DNA from: Streptococcus mitis SK579
GTDB taxonomy: Bacteria > Bacillota > Bacilli > Lactobacillales > Streptococcaceae
DNA: 64,000 nt
Reading direction: 5' to 3'
NCBI RefSeq assembly: GCF_000257905.1
Contig: NZ_AJJL01000071.1
Location: forward strand, 22,498-86,497
The translations under genes and the position numbers were made by a program. Below are positions 28,151 to 40,332 of this stretch, piece after piece (the stretch's first letter is position 1; the number at the start of each line of letters is the position of its first letter). The notes beneath the pieces are model-generated. The model did no database searches, was not told where the DNA came from, and worked only from the letters and a program-made list of their open reading frames with translations.

Positions 28151-28993
28151 TTAATTCTTAGTGAAGGTTATCGTAATTGTCCCAGTATAAGCTGTTAATT
28201 TAGATAAATCCACAGTCTGATTATCTACTGTCAAAGCAACACCTTTGACAACACCTAATGTAATGATAACAGGATTTGTTGTTGAAACGGTTGTTTCCGA
28301 ACTTTTATTATCCGGTGATAAAGTCACACCACCCTCAAGCTCGCTTTCTGAAACACTGACCCAACTTCTAGCATCTGAAACTGCCAATTGCAATTTAACT
28401 GTTTCCTTACTTGTCTTATAAGCGATTTCTACATGATTTCCTTCACCTGATACACTTATAGCTGATTCTACACTAGAGGAACTGCTAGATGAACTACTAC
28501 TTGAGGAGTGGGTAACAGAGCTAGTTGAACTTATTGAACTTGTTGATTGAACCACACTGTAATTAGAAAGATAAGGCCCTTCTGGTTGAGTCTGGATATA
28601 ATTCCAAACATAATAAGTCACAAAAATTACAATCGATAGTGCAAAGAGTACAAAATAAAATAAAGGTAAAAATGATGTTTTTTTCTTATTTTTCTTACTT
28701 GAACGTCTGCGCCTTGTCAACTCATCTTCATCAACATCCACTTCCTCATAAGTAATCATACTCCCAGAATCATAAGCATCCAAAACAATTTGGTCATCTA
28801 AATCAACAGCCCATGCATATTTTTTCAAGAAAGAACGCGTGTAAAAAGGACTTGGAAGTTGATCGAAATCGTCTGCTTCCATTGCTTCCAACATATCTAA
28901 CTGGATTTCTGTCTTTTTCTGCAATTCATCTAAACTCAATCCCTGATTGATTCTAGCTAATCGTAAAACCTCACCAATTGTTTTTTTCCTCAT
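28151..28993 (-). CDS. rodZ: RodZ-like cytoskeletal/HTH membrane protein
   Basis: This 280-residue protein has an N-terminal Xre-type HTH (about 1-75, TIGEVLRLARINQGLSLDEL), a Lys-rich juxtamembrane stretch, one membrane helix (about 112-132), a Ser-rich extracellular linker (about 150-175) and a C-terminal DUF4115 beta domain. It acts in cell elongation. I prefer the ATG at 28993 because GAAGGG sits 9 nt upstream; an ATG at 29002 touches that ribosome-binding site. Confidence 0.9.
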   Translation of the reverse strand: MRKKTIGEVLRLARINQGLSLDELQKKTEIQLDMLEAMEADDFDQLPSPFYTRSFLKKYAWAVDLDDQIVLDAYDSGSMITYEEVDVDEDELTRRRRSSKKNKKKTSFLPLFYFVLFALSIVIFVTYYVWNYIQTQPEGPYLSNYSVVQSTSSISSTSSVTHSSSSSSSSSSSSVESAISVSGEGNHVEIAYKTSKETVKLQLAVSDARSWVSVSESELEGGVTLSPDNKSSETTVSTTNPVIITLGVVKGVALTVDNQTVDLSKLTAYTGTITITFTKN

Positions 28994-29034
28994 ACTTGTC
29001 ATCCCTTCTTTCTAGTGTCTATTATGATAGGTTA

Positions 29035-30318
29035 CTACGATGGGAATATTATAAAATCAACTATATCCCCTTCATCTATTAAGTGATGCCCTGCTTCAAG
29101 GACATCCTCTAAAGTAATTTCCTGTAAAATCTTTGGTAAATCAAAAATTGTCTCACCATGTTCAAAAACATCATATTGCGTTGCAATAAATTCAAGAGAG
29201 TTCATGCTACTGAAAATTTCTCCAAACATCTCTCTTTTGATAATATCTAAATGATCCTCTGTAATATCTAAATCCTTTGTAAAATTACGAATGGCCTTCC
29301 TAAATTGATGAGATAAAGCAACTGGCTCTTTTGTATCCATTGTCAACATGACAAAATGAAAGCGACTTGTTACTTCAATTTCAAGAGATAAGGATGCGTC
29401 AATTTTACCTGATTCATATAATTTTTGAAAACGATCCGAAGTCCAACCAAACATCATTGCAAACAATAATTTTAATAAAATATGATGTCGATAACATTCC
29501 GCCTCAGCAACTTCTCGATTACCTCTAATCCCAATCGCTAGTTTGGGAGAAGATACATCCATTCTCATACTGTCTGTTTGCTTTACATCTTGTAAAACAA
29601 ATTTTTCTCTTACTACTTCCTGAACATCTAAAACTTTTAGTTCTTTTCTTTCAAAGTAGTCCTGAACTCGCTCCACATCAAAATTACCAACTAAAAACAG
29701 AGACATGTTTACAGGTTTGTAAAATCTTGTAAAATTTTCTTGCAAATTAGTTAGATTGATTTGGGAAATGGACTCCTCACTTCCAACTATATCAGTTGCT
29801 AAAGGTGTGCCAGGATACAAATTCGCTAAAGTTGAAAAGAATAAACACGAATCTGGATCATCTTGATACATTTCTCGTTCTTGCTGGATAATATCCTGCT
29901 CTCTTAAAATGGAATCTTCAGTAAAGTGTGCTGATGTTACCAATTCATCAAGTAAATCTAAATTCTCTAAGAGATGATCCGTTGCTGAAAAGAGATAGTT
30001 TGTTTTTGTAAAGCTTGTAAAGGCATTACTATCTGCACCTAGACTCGTAAAAGCCGACATTAAATCGCTAGAATCTTTTCTCTCAAACAATTTATGTTCA
30101 AGAAAATGAGCAATTCCTGAAGGATAGCTTTTTACATCTCCGTAAACTTCTGTGACAAGCGTATCTACTGAACCAAACTGTACAGTTACACTCCCGTAAA
30201 CCTCTTTAAATTCCTTTTTAGGCAAAAGAGCAACTATCAATCCATTTGACAAACGAGTTCGATAAACCATTTCTTTTACAGCTGGATAGTATTTTTCTTC
30301 AAAAACAACCTTTGTCAT
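29035..30318 (-). CDS. ymfH: M16-family zinc protease YmfH (catalytic type)
   Basis: The 427-residue protein has the inverted zinc motif HFLEH (about residues 69-73) with a downstream Glu in QQEREMY, so it is likely an active M16 peptidase. It overlaps the 3' end of the paired ymfF gene by 4 nt and precedes rodZ. M16 enzymes often work as heterodimers of active and inactive subunits, which is the inferred arrangement here. The substrate is unknown. Confidence 0.88.
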   Translation of the reverse strand: MTKVVFEEKYYPAVKEMVYRTRLSNGLIVALLPKKEFKEVYGSVTVQFGSVDTLVTEVYGDVKSYPSGIAHFLEHKLFERKDSSDLMSAFTSLGADSNAFTSFTKTNYLFSATDHLLENLDLLDELVTSAHFTEDSILREQDIIQQEREMYQDDPDSCLFFSTLANLYPGTPLATDIVGSEESISQINLTNLQENFTRFYKPVNMSLFLVGNFDVERVQDYFERKELKVLDVQEVVREKFVLQDVKQTDSMRMDVSSPKLAIGIRGNREVAEAECYRHHILLKLLFAMMFGWTSDRFQKLYESGKIDASLSLEIEVTSRFHFVMLTMDTKEPVALSHQFRKAIRNFTKDLDITEDHLDIIKREMFGEIFSSMNSLEFIATQYDVFEHGETIFDLPKILQEITLEDVLEAGHHLIDEGDIVDFIIFPS

Positions 30319-31565
30319 TCTATTCCTTCCATAAAGTAAATCGCTTGTAGTTTCACATTATTAGCTGCTCTACAAATAGCGTCTTTGTCAACTTGCTCGA
30401 GTTTTTCAATCCAATTTTTAATGTCTGCTGAAGATTTTCCAAGTAAGGCATTTTGATAAGCACGTTCAATCAATGAACCTTGATTATCTTGAGAAAGTAA
30501 CAAAGACCGACGAATCATTTCCTTGGTCTGCTCTAACTCAAACTCTGTAAAATAACCTTTTTTTAAATCAATCAGTTGATTATTCATCATTTTACGAGCC
30601 TGGTTCCGATTTTCTCGATCGATACCAGCATACATCCTCAATAACCCACTAAATAAATCAAGCTGACTTGAAATAGTATAGGCCAATCCAGCATTTTCAC
30701 GGACATTTGTAAATAGTTTAGAGTGAGCAAATCCACCAAGTAAACCATTCATTACAATCATGGATAAATGTTGCTCATCACCATATTCAGAAGGGCAATG
30801 ATATCCCAACTCTAAAATAGATTGTCCCACATTTTTCCGAACCATACCTTCTTGTAGTATATTGGAATAAGGTTGACAATACTGAACCTTCACATCTCCT
30901 TTTCGACCTTTAAAGCCAAATGATTCTAATACATTTTGAATTTCAACCTCATTAAAATCACCTAGGAAAAAGAAATCGATTCGATCATTGGCCAAAAATT
31001 CTTGGAAACAAGAATAAGAACTCTGTGGAGTTTCAGCTAAAATACGATTTCGTAAATCACTATATTCCAATTGGAGACGTTCATCATGAAAAAATAATTT
31101 GTCTAATTCTTTATGTGCAAAATAAAAAGAATCATCCATATCAGCTGCTAAACTTGCTAGCAATTGCTTTTTCTCAATTTCAAATAAGGACGGATCAAAT
31201 CCATTATCAACTACCACGGGTGAGAAAAGAGTCTCTTTTACTAGTTCGAAAATCTGAGAAGTTAGCATATTTTTCCTACTTAAAAACTCATCACGAACAT
31301 AGGTAAATGTCAATTCTACAATGTGACTTTGCCCTCTTCTGAAACAATTGGTTGACATATCTGTACCGTATAGACTGGCCAAGTGTCTTCTCAAATCTTG
31401 AGAAGTAGGGTACATCAGATTAGCAGTCTCTAGCATACTCGCACTCAACATGCGACCTGCAATCGTATCAAGAGATAATGGAGCTGTAAAACGCACGGTG
31501 ATTTTGTTCGTTTTAAACTTCTTTGATTGGATAAAATGTGTTGAAATTCCATGCACTAACTCCAT
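30315..31565 (-). CDS. ymfF: M16-family protease-like YmfF (non-catalytic partner)
   Basis: The 416-residue protein shares the M16 fold (RFTAPLSLDTIAGRMLSASM, then NGLLGGFAHSKLFTNVRENAGLAY) but lacks an HxxEH zinc motif where the active partner has it. It is therefore probably a substrate-binding subunit for the ymfH product. It heads the long leftward operon through ecfT, with a TATAAT at 31593-31598 and GGAGG before the ATG. Confidence 0.88.
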   Translation of the reverse strand: MELVHGISTHFIQSKKFKTNKITVRFTAPLSLDTIAGRMLSASMLETANLMYPTSQDLRRHLASLYGTDMSTNCFRRGQSHIVELTFTYVRDEFLSRKNMLTSQIFELVKETLFSPVVVDNGFDPSLFEIEKKQLLASLAADMDDSFYFAHKELDKLFFHDERLQLEYSDLRNRILAETPQSSYSCFQEFLANDRIDFFFLGDFNEVEIQNVLESFGFKGRKGDVKVQYCQPYSNILQEGMVRKNVGQSILELGYHCPSEYGDEQHLSMIVMNGLLGGFAHSKLFTNVRENAGLAYTISSQLDLFSGLLRMYAGIDRENRNQARKMMNNQLIDLKKGYFTEFELEQTKEMIRRSLLLSQDNQGSLIERAYQNALLGKSSADIKNWIEKLEQVDKDAICRAANNVKLQAIYFMEGIE

Positions 31566-31592
31566 GATTTACCTCCTTATATACAGACTTCT

Positions 31593-31598
31593 ATTATA
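31593..31598 (-). promoter_or_regulatory. -10 element of the ymfF-ecfT operon
   Basis: TATAAT on the minus strand, 28 nt upstream of ymfF. The -35 is weak. It likely drives ymfF-ymfH-rodZ-pgsA-ecfA1-ecfA2-ecfT, which are all closely spaced or overlapping. Confidence 0.55.
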
Positions 31599-31697
31599 TC
31601 ACGAAAACCTGAAATTTTCTTGTTCTCTGTAACACTTTTGAAATAAAAATCGCTTACATTTTTCCCAGTTTCTCTCACTATTTTTAGGAAAATATGG

Positions 31698-31703
31698 TAT
31701 AAT
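31698..31703 (+). promoter_or_regulatory. Extended -10 of yaaA-recF
   Basis: TGGTATAAT (TG at 31695-31696), 21 nt upstream of the yaaA ATG. Confidence 0.6.
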
Positions 31704-31723
31704 ACCAAAGATTGAGGTGAATT

Positions 31724-32092
31724 ATGGAATACAAATTATTTGAAGAATTTATTACCCTCCAAGCACTACTCAAAGAACTTGGAATTACACATAGCGGAGG
31801 AGCTATTAAATCCTTTCTCTCTGAACATCCTGTTTACTTTAATGGGGAATTAGAGAGTCGTCGTGGTAAAAAACTTCGTATTGGCGATAAGGTTGACATC
31901 CCTGACATGAACATTGACATCTTGTTGACACAACCTACTTCTGAAGAACAAAATGAATACCAAGCTGATAAAGTTGAAAAAGAACGAATCGCTAAACTTG
32001 TCAAGGAGATGAATAAAAGAGTAAAAAAAGACAACTCTAAACCTACTTCATTCTCCAAAAGCAAACAAGCTCCACGATTCCCTGGTAGATAA
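31724..32092 (+). CDS. yaaA: S4-domain protein YaaA
   Basis: The 122-residue protein has an N-terminal S4-like RNA-binding region ([24 protein letters not shown], then [13 protein letters not shown]) and a basic tail. In Firmicutes this small gene habitually precedes recF. The ATG follows GAGGTG. It ends 2 nt before recF, so the two are co-translated. Confidence 0.88.
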   Translation: MEYKLFEEFITLQALLKELGITHSGGAIKSFLSEHPVYFNGELESRRGKKLRIGDKVDIPDMNIDILLTQPTSEEQNEYQADKVEKERIAKLVKEMNKRVKKDNSKPTSFSKSKQAPRFPGR

Positions 32093-32094
32093 TC

Positions 32095-33192
32095 ATGTGG
32101 CTACAACATCTATCTCTCAAAACTTTTCGTAATTACAAAGAGACGAAAATAGACTTTAATCCTAAATTGAATGTCTTTTTGGGACGTAATGCACAAGGAA
32201 AAACAAATATGCTAGAGGCTATCTATTTTTTAGCCTTAACGCGTAGTCATCGAACTCGAACAGATAAAAATCTCATTCATTTTGATGAGGAACAACTTCA
32301 TCTTTCAGGTCTCGTTCAGAAAAAAACTGGATCCATTCCCCTAGAAATCGAACTCACACAAAAAGGACGTGTGACAAAAGTTAATCATTTAAAACAGGCA
32401 CGCCTTTCAGATTATGTAGGACACATGAATGTTGTCTTATTTGCTCCTGAAGATTTACAACTAATTAAAGGAGCACCTTCGGTTCGACGAAAATTCATTG
32501 ATATGGAGCTTGGACAAATTAAGCCAATCTATCTATCTGACTTAACCAATTATAATCACATCCTAAAACAAAGAAATACTTATCTAAAATCAGCTCAAAA
32601 AATAGATGAAACCTTCCTTTCTGTGTTGGATGATCAGCTAATTGATTATGGATGTCGTGTAATGAATCACCGCTTAGATTTCATAAAAAAACTAGAATAT
32701 TTTGGCCGTAAGAAACATTTTGAGCTTTCTAATCAGATTGAAGAGTTGTCAACATCCTATCAATCTTCTGTCAATATAACTGACAAACAAAACTTATCCG
32801 AATCTTTCAAAATTGCTTTAGAAAAAAGTAGATCCAGAGATTTATTTAAAAAGAATACTGGTGTCGGGCCTCATCGAGATGATATTTCTTTTTATATAAA
32901 TGGGATGGATGCTAGTTTTGGAAGTCAAGGCCAACATCGTAGTCTCGTCCTTTCTATAAAATTAGCAGAAATCGAGTTAATGGAAAGTATTACTACAGAA
33001 TCTCCAATATTACTGCTTGACGATGTTATGAGCGAACTTGACAACACTAGACAACTAAAATTATTAGAAACGATTTCACATTCAATTCAAACCTTTATCA
33101 CAACAACAAGCTTAGATCATCTTCAAAATCTGCCAGAAAATCTAAGTATCTTTACTATTCAGGATGGTAAAGTTGCTGTAAACGAAACTTGA
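32095..33192 (+). CDS. recF: DNA replication and repair protein RecF
   Basis: The 365-residue ABC-like ATPase loads RecA at gaps. Seen: Walker [10 protein letters not shown] (about residues 30-38), signature region [13 protein letters not shown], and Walker [12 protein letters not shown]. It lacks its own ribosome-binding site and is probably coupled to yaaA. In this lineage recF is separated from dnaA-dnaN by about 16 kb. Confidence 0.96.
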   Translation: MWLQHLSLKTFRNYKETKIDFNPKLNVFLGRNAQGKTNMLEAIYFLALTRSHRTRTDKNLIHFDEEQLHLSGLVQKKTGSIPLEIELTQKGRVTKVNHLKQARLSDYVGHMNVVLFAPEDLQLIKGAPSVRRKFIDMELGQIKPIYLSDLTNYNHILKQRNTYLKSAQKIDETFLSVLDDQLIDYGCRVMNHRLDFIKKLEYFGRKKHFELSNQIEELSTSYQSSVNITDKQNLSESFKIALEKSRSRDLFKKNTGVGPHRDDISFYINGMDASFGSQGQHRSLVLSIKLAEIELMESITTESPILLLDDVMSELDNTRQLKLLETISHSIQTFITTTSLDHLQNLPENLSIFTIQDGKVAVNET

Positions 33193-33201
33193 CAACATTG
33201 T

Positions 33202-33235
33202 AAAAGAACTCCTGTTTTTACTGGAGTTCTTTTCA
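33202..33235. terminator. Bidirectional terminator between recF and guaB
   Basis: AAAAGAACTCC / GGAGTTCTTTT, a perfect 11-bp stem with a 10-nt loop and runs of T on both strands. Confidence 0.88.
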
Positions 33236-33243
33236 TTGTTTTT

Positions 33244-34804
<1,561 letters not shown>

Positions 34805-34818
34805 ATGTTACAGGGGTA

Positions 34819-34860
34819 AATAAAAAACTATCTTTTCTTTGAGATAGAAATGATAGTTTC
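34819..34860 (-). terminator. Terminator of trpS
   Basis: On the minus strand an outer stem AAACTATC / GATAGTTT encloses a TTTCT / AGAAA stem and is followed by TTTATTT. Confidence 0.75.
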
Positions 34861-34873
34861 TTGTAAAATAAAC

Positions 34874-35899
34874 TTAGTTAAAGTAATGAAGTCCCATTGC
34901 TCCTTTAACCTCAGATAGGGTTTGACCTGCAACTTCACGCGCTTTTTCACTACCTTTTTGAAGCATATTATAAACTTCTCCCATATCCTTAGCAAATTCG
35001 ATACGGCGCTCACGAATAGGACCAAGTTCACGCTCTAATATTTCAAGTAGATAACGCTTGGTCTTCACATCACCAAGACCACCTCGTTGATAATGTTCTT
35101 TCATGTCAGCAATTTCTTGAGCATCTTCTGGACGACCAAAAACATCTAGATAATGGAAAACCATATTGCCCTCAATCTTACCTGGATCCTCAACGCGGAT
35201 ATGATCGGGATCTGTATACATACTCATTACTTTTTTACGCAAAGTATCCGCATCATCAGCTAAATAAATACCGTTATTAAGGGATTTAGACATTTTAGCA
35301 TTTCCATCTAAACCAGGCAAACGCCCTGCTCTCTCATTTTCTGGATAAATACCTTCCGGCTCTACCAAGACATCACAGTTATATGCATTGTTAAAAGAAC
35401 GAACAATTTCACGAGTCTGCTCAATCATTGGTTTCTGGTCTGTCCCAACAGGAACATAATTGGCCTTAAAGGCTGTGATGTCAGCTGCTTGTGCAATTGG
35501 ATAAACCAAAAATCCTGTCGGAATACTTTCTCCAAATCCTTTCTGAGCAATCTCTGTCTTGACAGTTGGATTGCGCTCCAAGCGTGCTAGTGACACCAAA
35601 TTCATATAATACATAGACAACTCAGCTAATTCTGGAATTTGGCTTTGAATAAAGATAGTTGATTTAATTGGATCCAATCCAACTGCAAGGTAATCCAAAG
35701 CCACATTTCCGATAGACTCTACAATTGTTTGAGGGTCTTTAGCATGATCTGTCAAGGCTTGTTGGTCAGCCAGGAACACAAACATATCATACTTATCCTC
35801 TTCCTGTAATAATACTCGATTTTTGAGACTTCCAACGTAATGTCCAATGTGCAATTTTCCTGTTGGACGGTCTCCTGTTAAAATAATGGGTTTAGTCAT
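34874..35899 (-). CDS. trpS: Tryptophanyl-tRNA synthetase
   Basis: The 341-residue class I synthetase shows the HIGH-type motif [12 protein letters not shown] (about residues 14-25) and KMSKS (about 200). The ATG follows GGAG. A TATAAT at 35929-35934 on the minus strand leaves a leader of about 24 nt, too short for a T-box riboswitch. Confidence 0.97.
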   Translation of the reverse strand: MTKPIILTGDRPTGKLHIGHYVGSLKNRVLLQEEDKYDMFVFLADQQALTDHAKDPQTIVESIGNVALDYLAVGLDPIKSTIFIQSQIPELAELSMYYMNLVSLARLERNPTVKTEIAQKGFGESIPTGFLVYPIAQAADITAFKANYVPVGTDQKPMIEQTREIVRSFNNAYNCDVLVEPEGIYPENERAGRLPGLDGNAKMSKSLNNGIYLADDADTLRKKVMSMYTDPDHIRVEDPGKIEGNMVFHYLDVFGRPEDAQEIADMKEHYQRGGLGDVKTKRYLLEILERELGPIRERRIEFAKDMGEVYNMLQKGSEKAREVAGQTLSEVKGAMGLHYFN

Positions 35900-36046
35900 T
35901 TTATTCTCCTTCGATATGCTCCCTTCAATTATAGCATTTTTTTAATGAAATAACCGTAATTTATCAAAATAAATCAGTCTTGCTATTTACGGATTTTTGT
36001 AAAGGATGCTGTAAATATAATTTACACAAAATTGACAGATAAAAAT

Positions 36047-36075
36047 TTGAATATTTCCGTATTTTCTAGTAGAAT
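36047..36075 (+). promoter_or_regulatory. Promoter of the ABC-F gene
   Basis: TTGAAT (36047-36052), a 17-bp spacer and TAGAAT (36070-36075). Confidence 0.5.
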
Positions 36076-36104
36076 AAATATATTACACATATAGGAGAAA
36101 AACA

Positions 36105-37727
36105 TTGCTTACAGTATCTGATGTTTCACTACGTTTTAGTGATCGCAAACTTTTTGATGATGTCAATATCAAATTTACAGAAGGAAATACTTATGGATTA
36201 ATCGGTGCCAATGGTGCCGGAAAATCTACCTTTTTAAAAATTTTAGCCGGAGATATCGAACCTACTACTGGTCACATCTCTCTTGGCCCAGATGAACGTC
36301 TCTCTGTTCTTCGTCAAAATCACTTTGACTATGAAGATGAACGTGCCATTGATGTTGTTATCATGGGAAATGAAAAACTTTATAGCATCATGAAAGAGAA
36401 AGATGCCATCTACATGAAGGAAGATTTCTCAGACGAAGATGGAGTGCGTGCTGCCGAACTTGAAGGAGAGTTTGCCGAGCTTGGGGGCTGGGAAGCAGAA
36501 AGTGAAGCCTCTCAACTACTTCAAAACCTAAATATTCCAGAAGAATTACACTACCAAAATATGAGCGAATTAGCCAACGGTGAGAAAGTAAAGGTTCTCC
36601 TCGCCAAAGCACTTTTTGGTAAACCAGATGTTCTTCTCTTGGACGAGCCGACCAACGGTTTGGATATCCAATCGATTACTTGGTTAGAAGACTTCTTGAT
36701 TGATTTTGATAACACCGTTATCGTAGTATCCCACGACCGTCACTTCTTGAACAAAGTATGTACTCACATGGCCGACCTTGACTTTGGAAAAATCAAACTC
36801 TATGTCGGAAACTATGACTTCTGGAAGGAATCTTCTGAACTCGCTGCTAAATTGCTAGCAGACCGTAATGCCAAAGCAGAAGAAAAAATTAAGCAATTGC
36901 AAGAATTCGTTGCTCGTTTCTCTGCCAATGCTTCTAAATCAAGACAAGCAACATCACGTAAGAAAATGCTTGATAAAATTGAACTTGAAGAAATTGTGCC
37001 ATCTAGTCGTAAATATCCATTTATCAACTTTAAAGCGGAACGTGAAATCGGTAATGATCTCTTGACAGTAGAAAATCTAACTGTAAAGATTGATGGTGAG
37101 ACTATTTTAGATAATATCAGCTTTATCTTGCGTCCAGGTGATAAAACAGCGCTTATTGGACAAAATGACATCCAAACGACTGCATTAATTCGTGCAATCA
37201 TGGGGGACATTGACTATGAAGGAACTGTCAAGTGGGGAGTAACTACTAGCCGTTCTTACTTGCCAAAAGATAACTCGGCAGATTTTGCAGGAGGAGAGTC
37301 AATTCTTGACTGGTTACGTCAATTCGCAAGTAAAGAAGAAGATGACAATACTTTTCTACGTGGTTTCCTCGGCCGTATGCTCTTCTCTGGAGATGAGGTT
37401 AACAAACCTGTAAATGTCTTGTCAGGGGGAGAAAAAGTTCGTGTCATGCTTTCAAAACTCATGCTCTTAAAATCAAATGTCCTTGTACTTGATGATCCAA
37501 CCAATCACTTGGACTTGGAATCTATCTCAAGCTTGAATGATGGATTGAAAAACTTTAAAGAATCAATCATCTTTGCCAGCCATGACCACGAGTTTATTCA
37601 AACTTTAGCTAACCATATCATTGTCTTGTCCAAAAATGGCGTCATTGACCGTATCGATGAAACCTATGATGAATTCCTAGAAAATGCAGAAGTACAAGCA
37701 AAAGTTAAAGAACTTTGGAAAGACTAA
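36105..37727 (+). CDS. ABC-F family ATPase (ribosome-associated)
   Basis: The 540-residue protein has two nucleotide-binding domains and no membrane segments, as in ABC-F translation factors. Seen: Walker A GANGAGKST (about 33-41), signature LANGEKVKV, Walker B LLLDEPTNGLD, the charged inter-domain linker (about 245-310), a second signature LSGGEKVRV and Walker B VLDDPTNHLD. The second Walker A is degenerate (IGQNDIQTT). It resembles the YbiT/YkpA subgroup. The start is TTG at 36105 with AGGAG 7 nt upstream. Confidence 0.9.
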   Translation: MLTVSDVSLRFSDRKLFDDVNIKFTEGNTYGLIGANGAGKSTFLKILAGDIEPTTGHISLGPDERLSVLRQNHFDYEDERAIDVVIMGNEKLYSIMKEKDAIYMKEDFSDEDGVRAAELEGEFAELGGWEAESEASQLLQNLNIPEELHYQNMSELANGEKVKVLLAKALFGKPDVLLLDEPTNGLDIQSITWLEDFLIDFDNTVIVVSHDRHFLNKVCTHMADLDFGKIKLYVGNYDFWKESSELAAKLLADRNAKAEEKIKQLQEFVARFSANASKSRQATSRKKMLDKIELEEIVPSSRKYPFINFKAEREIGNDLLTVENLTVKIDGETILDNISFILRPGDKTALIGQNDIQTTALIRAIMGDIDYEGTVKWGVTTSRSYLPKDNSADFAGGESILDWLRQFASKEEDDNTFLRGFLGRMLFSGDEVNKPVNVLSGGEKVRVMLSKLMLLKSNVLVLDDPTNHLDLESISSLNDGLKNFKESIIFASHDHEFIQTLANHIIVLSKNGVIDRIDETYDEFLENAEVQAKVKELWKD

Positions 37728-37739
37728 ATAAAACTTCTA

Positions 37740-37768
37740 AACTCAGTTGGGTTAACCAGCTGGGTTTT
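37740..37768 (+). terminator. Terminator of the ABC-F gene
   Basis: AACTCAGTTGG / CCAGCTGGGTT stem (two G-U pairs) with loop GTTAA, followed by TTCT. It lies 13 nt after the stop and just before yfhO. Confidence 0.75.
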
Positions 37769-37788
37769 CTAACATTTTATGAGATAAC

Positions 37789-40332
37789 ATGAAATTATTT
37801 TTTAAAACATATTGGACCTATTTTGTTTCTTTCATCATTCCCGTAATCATTATGACAGGAGTATATCTATCTCAAGGTATCTACTGGAATAGCGATACAT
37901 CTCCACTATTAGGAGATGGGTTTCATCAATACGTTATTTTTGATGTAGCTTTACGAAATATCCTACATGGAAATGGTAGTCTGTTTTACACCTTTACAAG
38001 TGGCCTCGGATTAAATTTCTATGCCCTATCTAGTTATTACTTGGGAAGTTTCCTTTCACCTCTAGTTTACTTTTTTAATCTGTCGAATATGCCAGATGCT
38101 GTCTATCTGACAACTCTCTTAAAATTTGGATTGATTGGACTATCAACTTATTTTAGTTTAAATAAATTATTTCAATCGATTCCTAATCCTTTAAATCTAG
38201 CTTTATCTACTTCCTATGCTCTGATGAGTTTCTCTGTTAGTCAACTAGAGATAAAAACTTGGCTAGATGTTTTTATCTTAATTCCTTTAATTATCACTGG
38301 TTTACATTTACTGATAACTGAACAGAAATTTCTATTGTACTTTACAAGTTTGTCAATCTTATTTATTCAAAATTATTATTTTGGATATATGACAGCATTG
38401 TTTCTTATTTTCTGGTATCTCTGTCAAATTTCTTTGGACTTTAAGACTCGAAAATCATCTGTTCTTGATTTCATAGTTATATCCTTTTTAGCTGGTATGG
38501 CTAGTTTGATTCTGACTCTTCCCACTCTGTTTGATTTACAGACACATGGGGAAAAATTAACTGAAGTTACAAAGTTTCAAACTGAAAATAGCTGGTATCT
38601 TGATCTCTTTGCTAAACAATTCATTGGTTCCTTCGACACAACAAAGTATGGAGCTATTCCAATGATTTTTGTCGGACTACTTCCCTTTATTTTGACCATT
38701 TTGTTTTTTACGATGAAATCTATTAAGTTTCACGTGAAACTTATCTATGCAATCTTATTTGCATTTCTAATTACCAGCTTTTATATAGAAGCTCTTGATT
38801 TATTTTGGCAAGGCATGCATACTCCAAATATGTTTTTACATCGCTATTCTTGGATTTTCTCTACCTTGTTAATTTACACAGCAGCGGAAGTCTTAAATCG
38901 TCTGAAAGAAATTAAAGTCTGGAATTTTTTAGTTTCGCTTTTTCTTCTAGTAACAGGATTTTTAGCCACCATCTATCTAAAATCGCATTATTCTTTTTTA
39001 ACAAATTTGAATATTCTGCTTACTCTTGAATTTTTAGTTGTCTATTATCTTTTACTCCTTGCAGTTATCAAAAAGTTTATCTCTGTAAATCTATTTGCCA
39101 TTCTAATTTCTTTATTTATAATTGTTGAAATAAGTTTAAATGCTTCATCTCAAATGAACGGAATTGCTAAGGAATGGGGATTTGCTTCTCGAAGTGCATA
39201 TAATCGAGATATCCCAGCTATGGAATCTTTCTCAACATATATTGGAAATCAATTTACTCGTACTGAAAAACTACAAACTCAGACAGGAAATGACAGTATG
39301 AAATTCAACTACAATGGAATCTCTCAATTTTCATCTGTTCGAAATCGTTCAGCAAGCTCTACTTTGGATAAACTTGGGTTTAAATCCTCTGGGACCAATC
39401 TCAATCTCCGCTATGCAAATAATAGTATTTTGGCTGATAGTTTATTTGGTATCCAGTACAATATCTCAGACAGTCCTATTGATAAGTATGGTTTTAAAGA
39501 TATCTATCAAAAAGATAATCTTACCCTATATGAAAATCAATTCTCTCTTCCGATTGCATTTGCTAGTCAATCTGTTTACAATGATGTCAAGTTCAATGAA
39601 CATACTCTAGATAATCAGGCCTCGTTTTTAAATCAACTTGCTAACGTCGATTTTGATTATTTTTCTCCAATCCCTTATGACAAAACAGAAAATACTAATG
39701 ATTTGATTAGTGTCACAAGTTCTTCAAATGAGGATGCAGCAATCCAGTATCAAATTGAGGTTCCCGAAAACAGTCAAGTTTATCTTTCTTTCACAAACCT
39801 TCACTTTTCTAATGATAAACAAAAGAAGGTTGACATCCTTGTAAATGGAGAAAAGAAAACTTTTACAACTGATAATGTCTTTTCCTTCTTTAATCTAGGT
39901 TATACAAAAGAGAAAAAGACTTTCAATATCAATGTTAGTTTCCCTGGAAATTCACAAGTATCATTTGAATCTCCTACCTTCTACCGTTTAGATACCCAAA
40001 CTTTAACTGAGGCCATTCAAAAAATTAAAGAACAGCCTGTAACAGTATCAACTTCTAAAAACAAGGTTTTTGCTACATATGATGTCCAACAAGATACATC
40101 TATTTTCTTCACCATTCCTTATGACAAAGGTTGGTCTGCCTACCAAGATGGTAAGAAAATAGAAATAAAACAAGCTCAAACTGGATTTATGAAAGTTGAC
40201 GTTCCTAAGGGAAAAGGAACTATTACACTTTCCTTTATTCCCAATGGTTTTATTACTGGATCAATCTGTTCCTTTACTTCACTTTTACTATTTGGAATCT
40301 ATAATCACAAACGAAAGTTATCTAAGGTTTAA
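37789..40332 (+). CDS. yfhO: YfhO-family membrane glycosyltransferase-like protein
   Basis: The 847-residue protein has about a dozen hydrophobic helices over residues 10-450 and again one at the C-terminus, around a large extracytoplasmic region (about 460-815). The early loop NSDTSPLLGDGFHQY matches the YfhO family, GT-C-like enzymes that glycosylate lipoteichoic acid in Bacillus. That role here is inferred. The coding sequence contains a perfect parS site. It is read alone between two terminators. Confidence 0.85.
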   Translation: MKLFFKTYWTYFVSFIIPVIIMTGVYLSQGIYWNSDTSPLLGDGFHQYVIFDVALRNILHGNGSLFYTFTSGLGLNFYALSSYYLGSFLSPLVYFFNLSNMPDAVYLTTLLKFGLIGLSTYFSLNKLFQSIPNPLNLALSTSYALMSFSVSQLEIKTWLDVFILIPLIITGLHLLITEQKFLLYFTSLSILFIQNYYFGYMTALFLIFWYLCQISLDFKTRKSSVLDFIVISFLAGMASLILTLPTLFDLQTHGEKLTEVTKFQTENSWYLDLFAKQFIGSFDTTKYGAIPMIFVGLLPFILTILFFTMKSIKFHVKLIYAILFAFLITSFYIEALDLFWQGMHTPNMFLHRYSWIFSTLLIYTAAEVLNRLKEIKVWNFLVSLFLLVTGFLATIYLKSHYSFLTNLNILLTLEFLVVYYLLLLAVIKKFISVNLFAILISLFIIVEISLNASSQMNGIAKEWGFASRSAYNRDIPAMESFSTYIGNQFTRTEKLQTQTGNDSMKFNYNGISQFSSVRNRSASSTLDKLGFKSSGTNLNLRYANNSILADSLFGIQYNISDSPIDKYGFKDIYQKDNLTLYENQFSLPIAFASQSVYNDVKFNEHTLDNQASFLNQLANVDFDYFSPIPYDKTENTNDLISVTSSSNEDAAIQYQIEVPENSQVYLSFTNLHFSNDKQKKVDILVNGEKKTFTTDNVFSFFNLGYTKEKKTFNINVSFPGNSQVSFESPTFYRLDTQTLTEAIQKIKEQPVTVSTSKNKVFATYDVQQDTSIFFTIPYDKGWSAYQDGKKIEIKQAQTGFMKVDVPKGKGTITLSFIPNGFITGSICSFTSLLLFGIYNHKRKLSKV
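38724..38743. other. parS site inside yfhO
   Basis: TAAGTTTCACGTGAAACTTA is a perfect 20-bp palindrome with the parS core GTTTCACGTGAAAC. It lies about 10.5 kb left of dnaA. Confidence 0.88.

Noticed and set aside
35900..35930. T-box riboswitch in front of trpS
   Set aside because: The promoter -10 at 35929-35934 leaves a leader of about 24 nt, far too short for a T-box.
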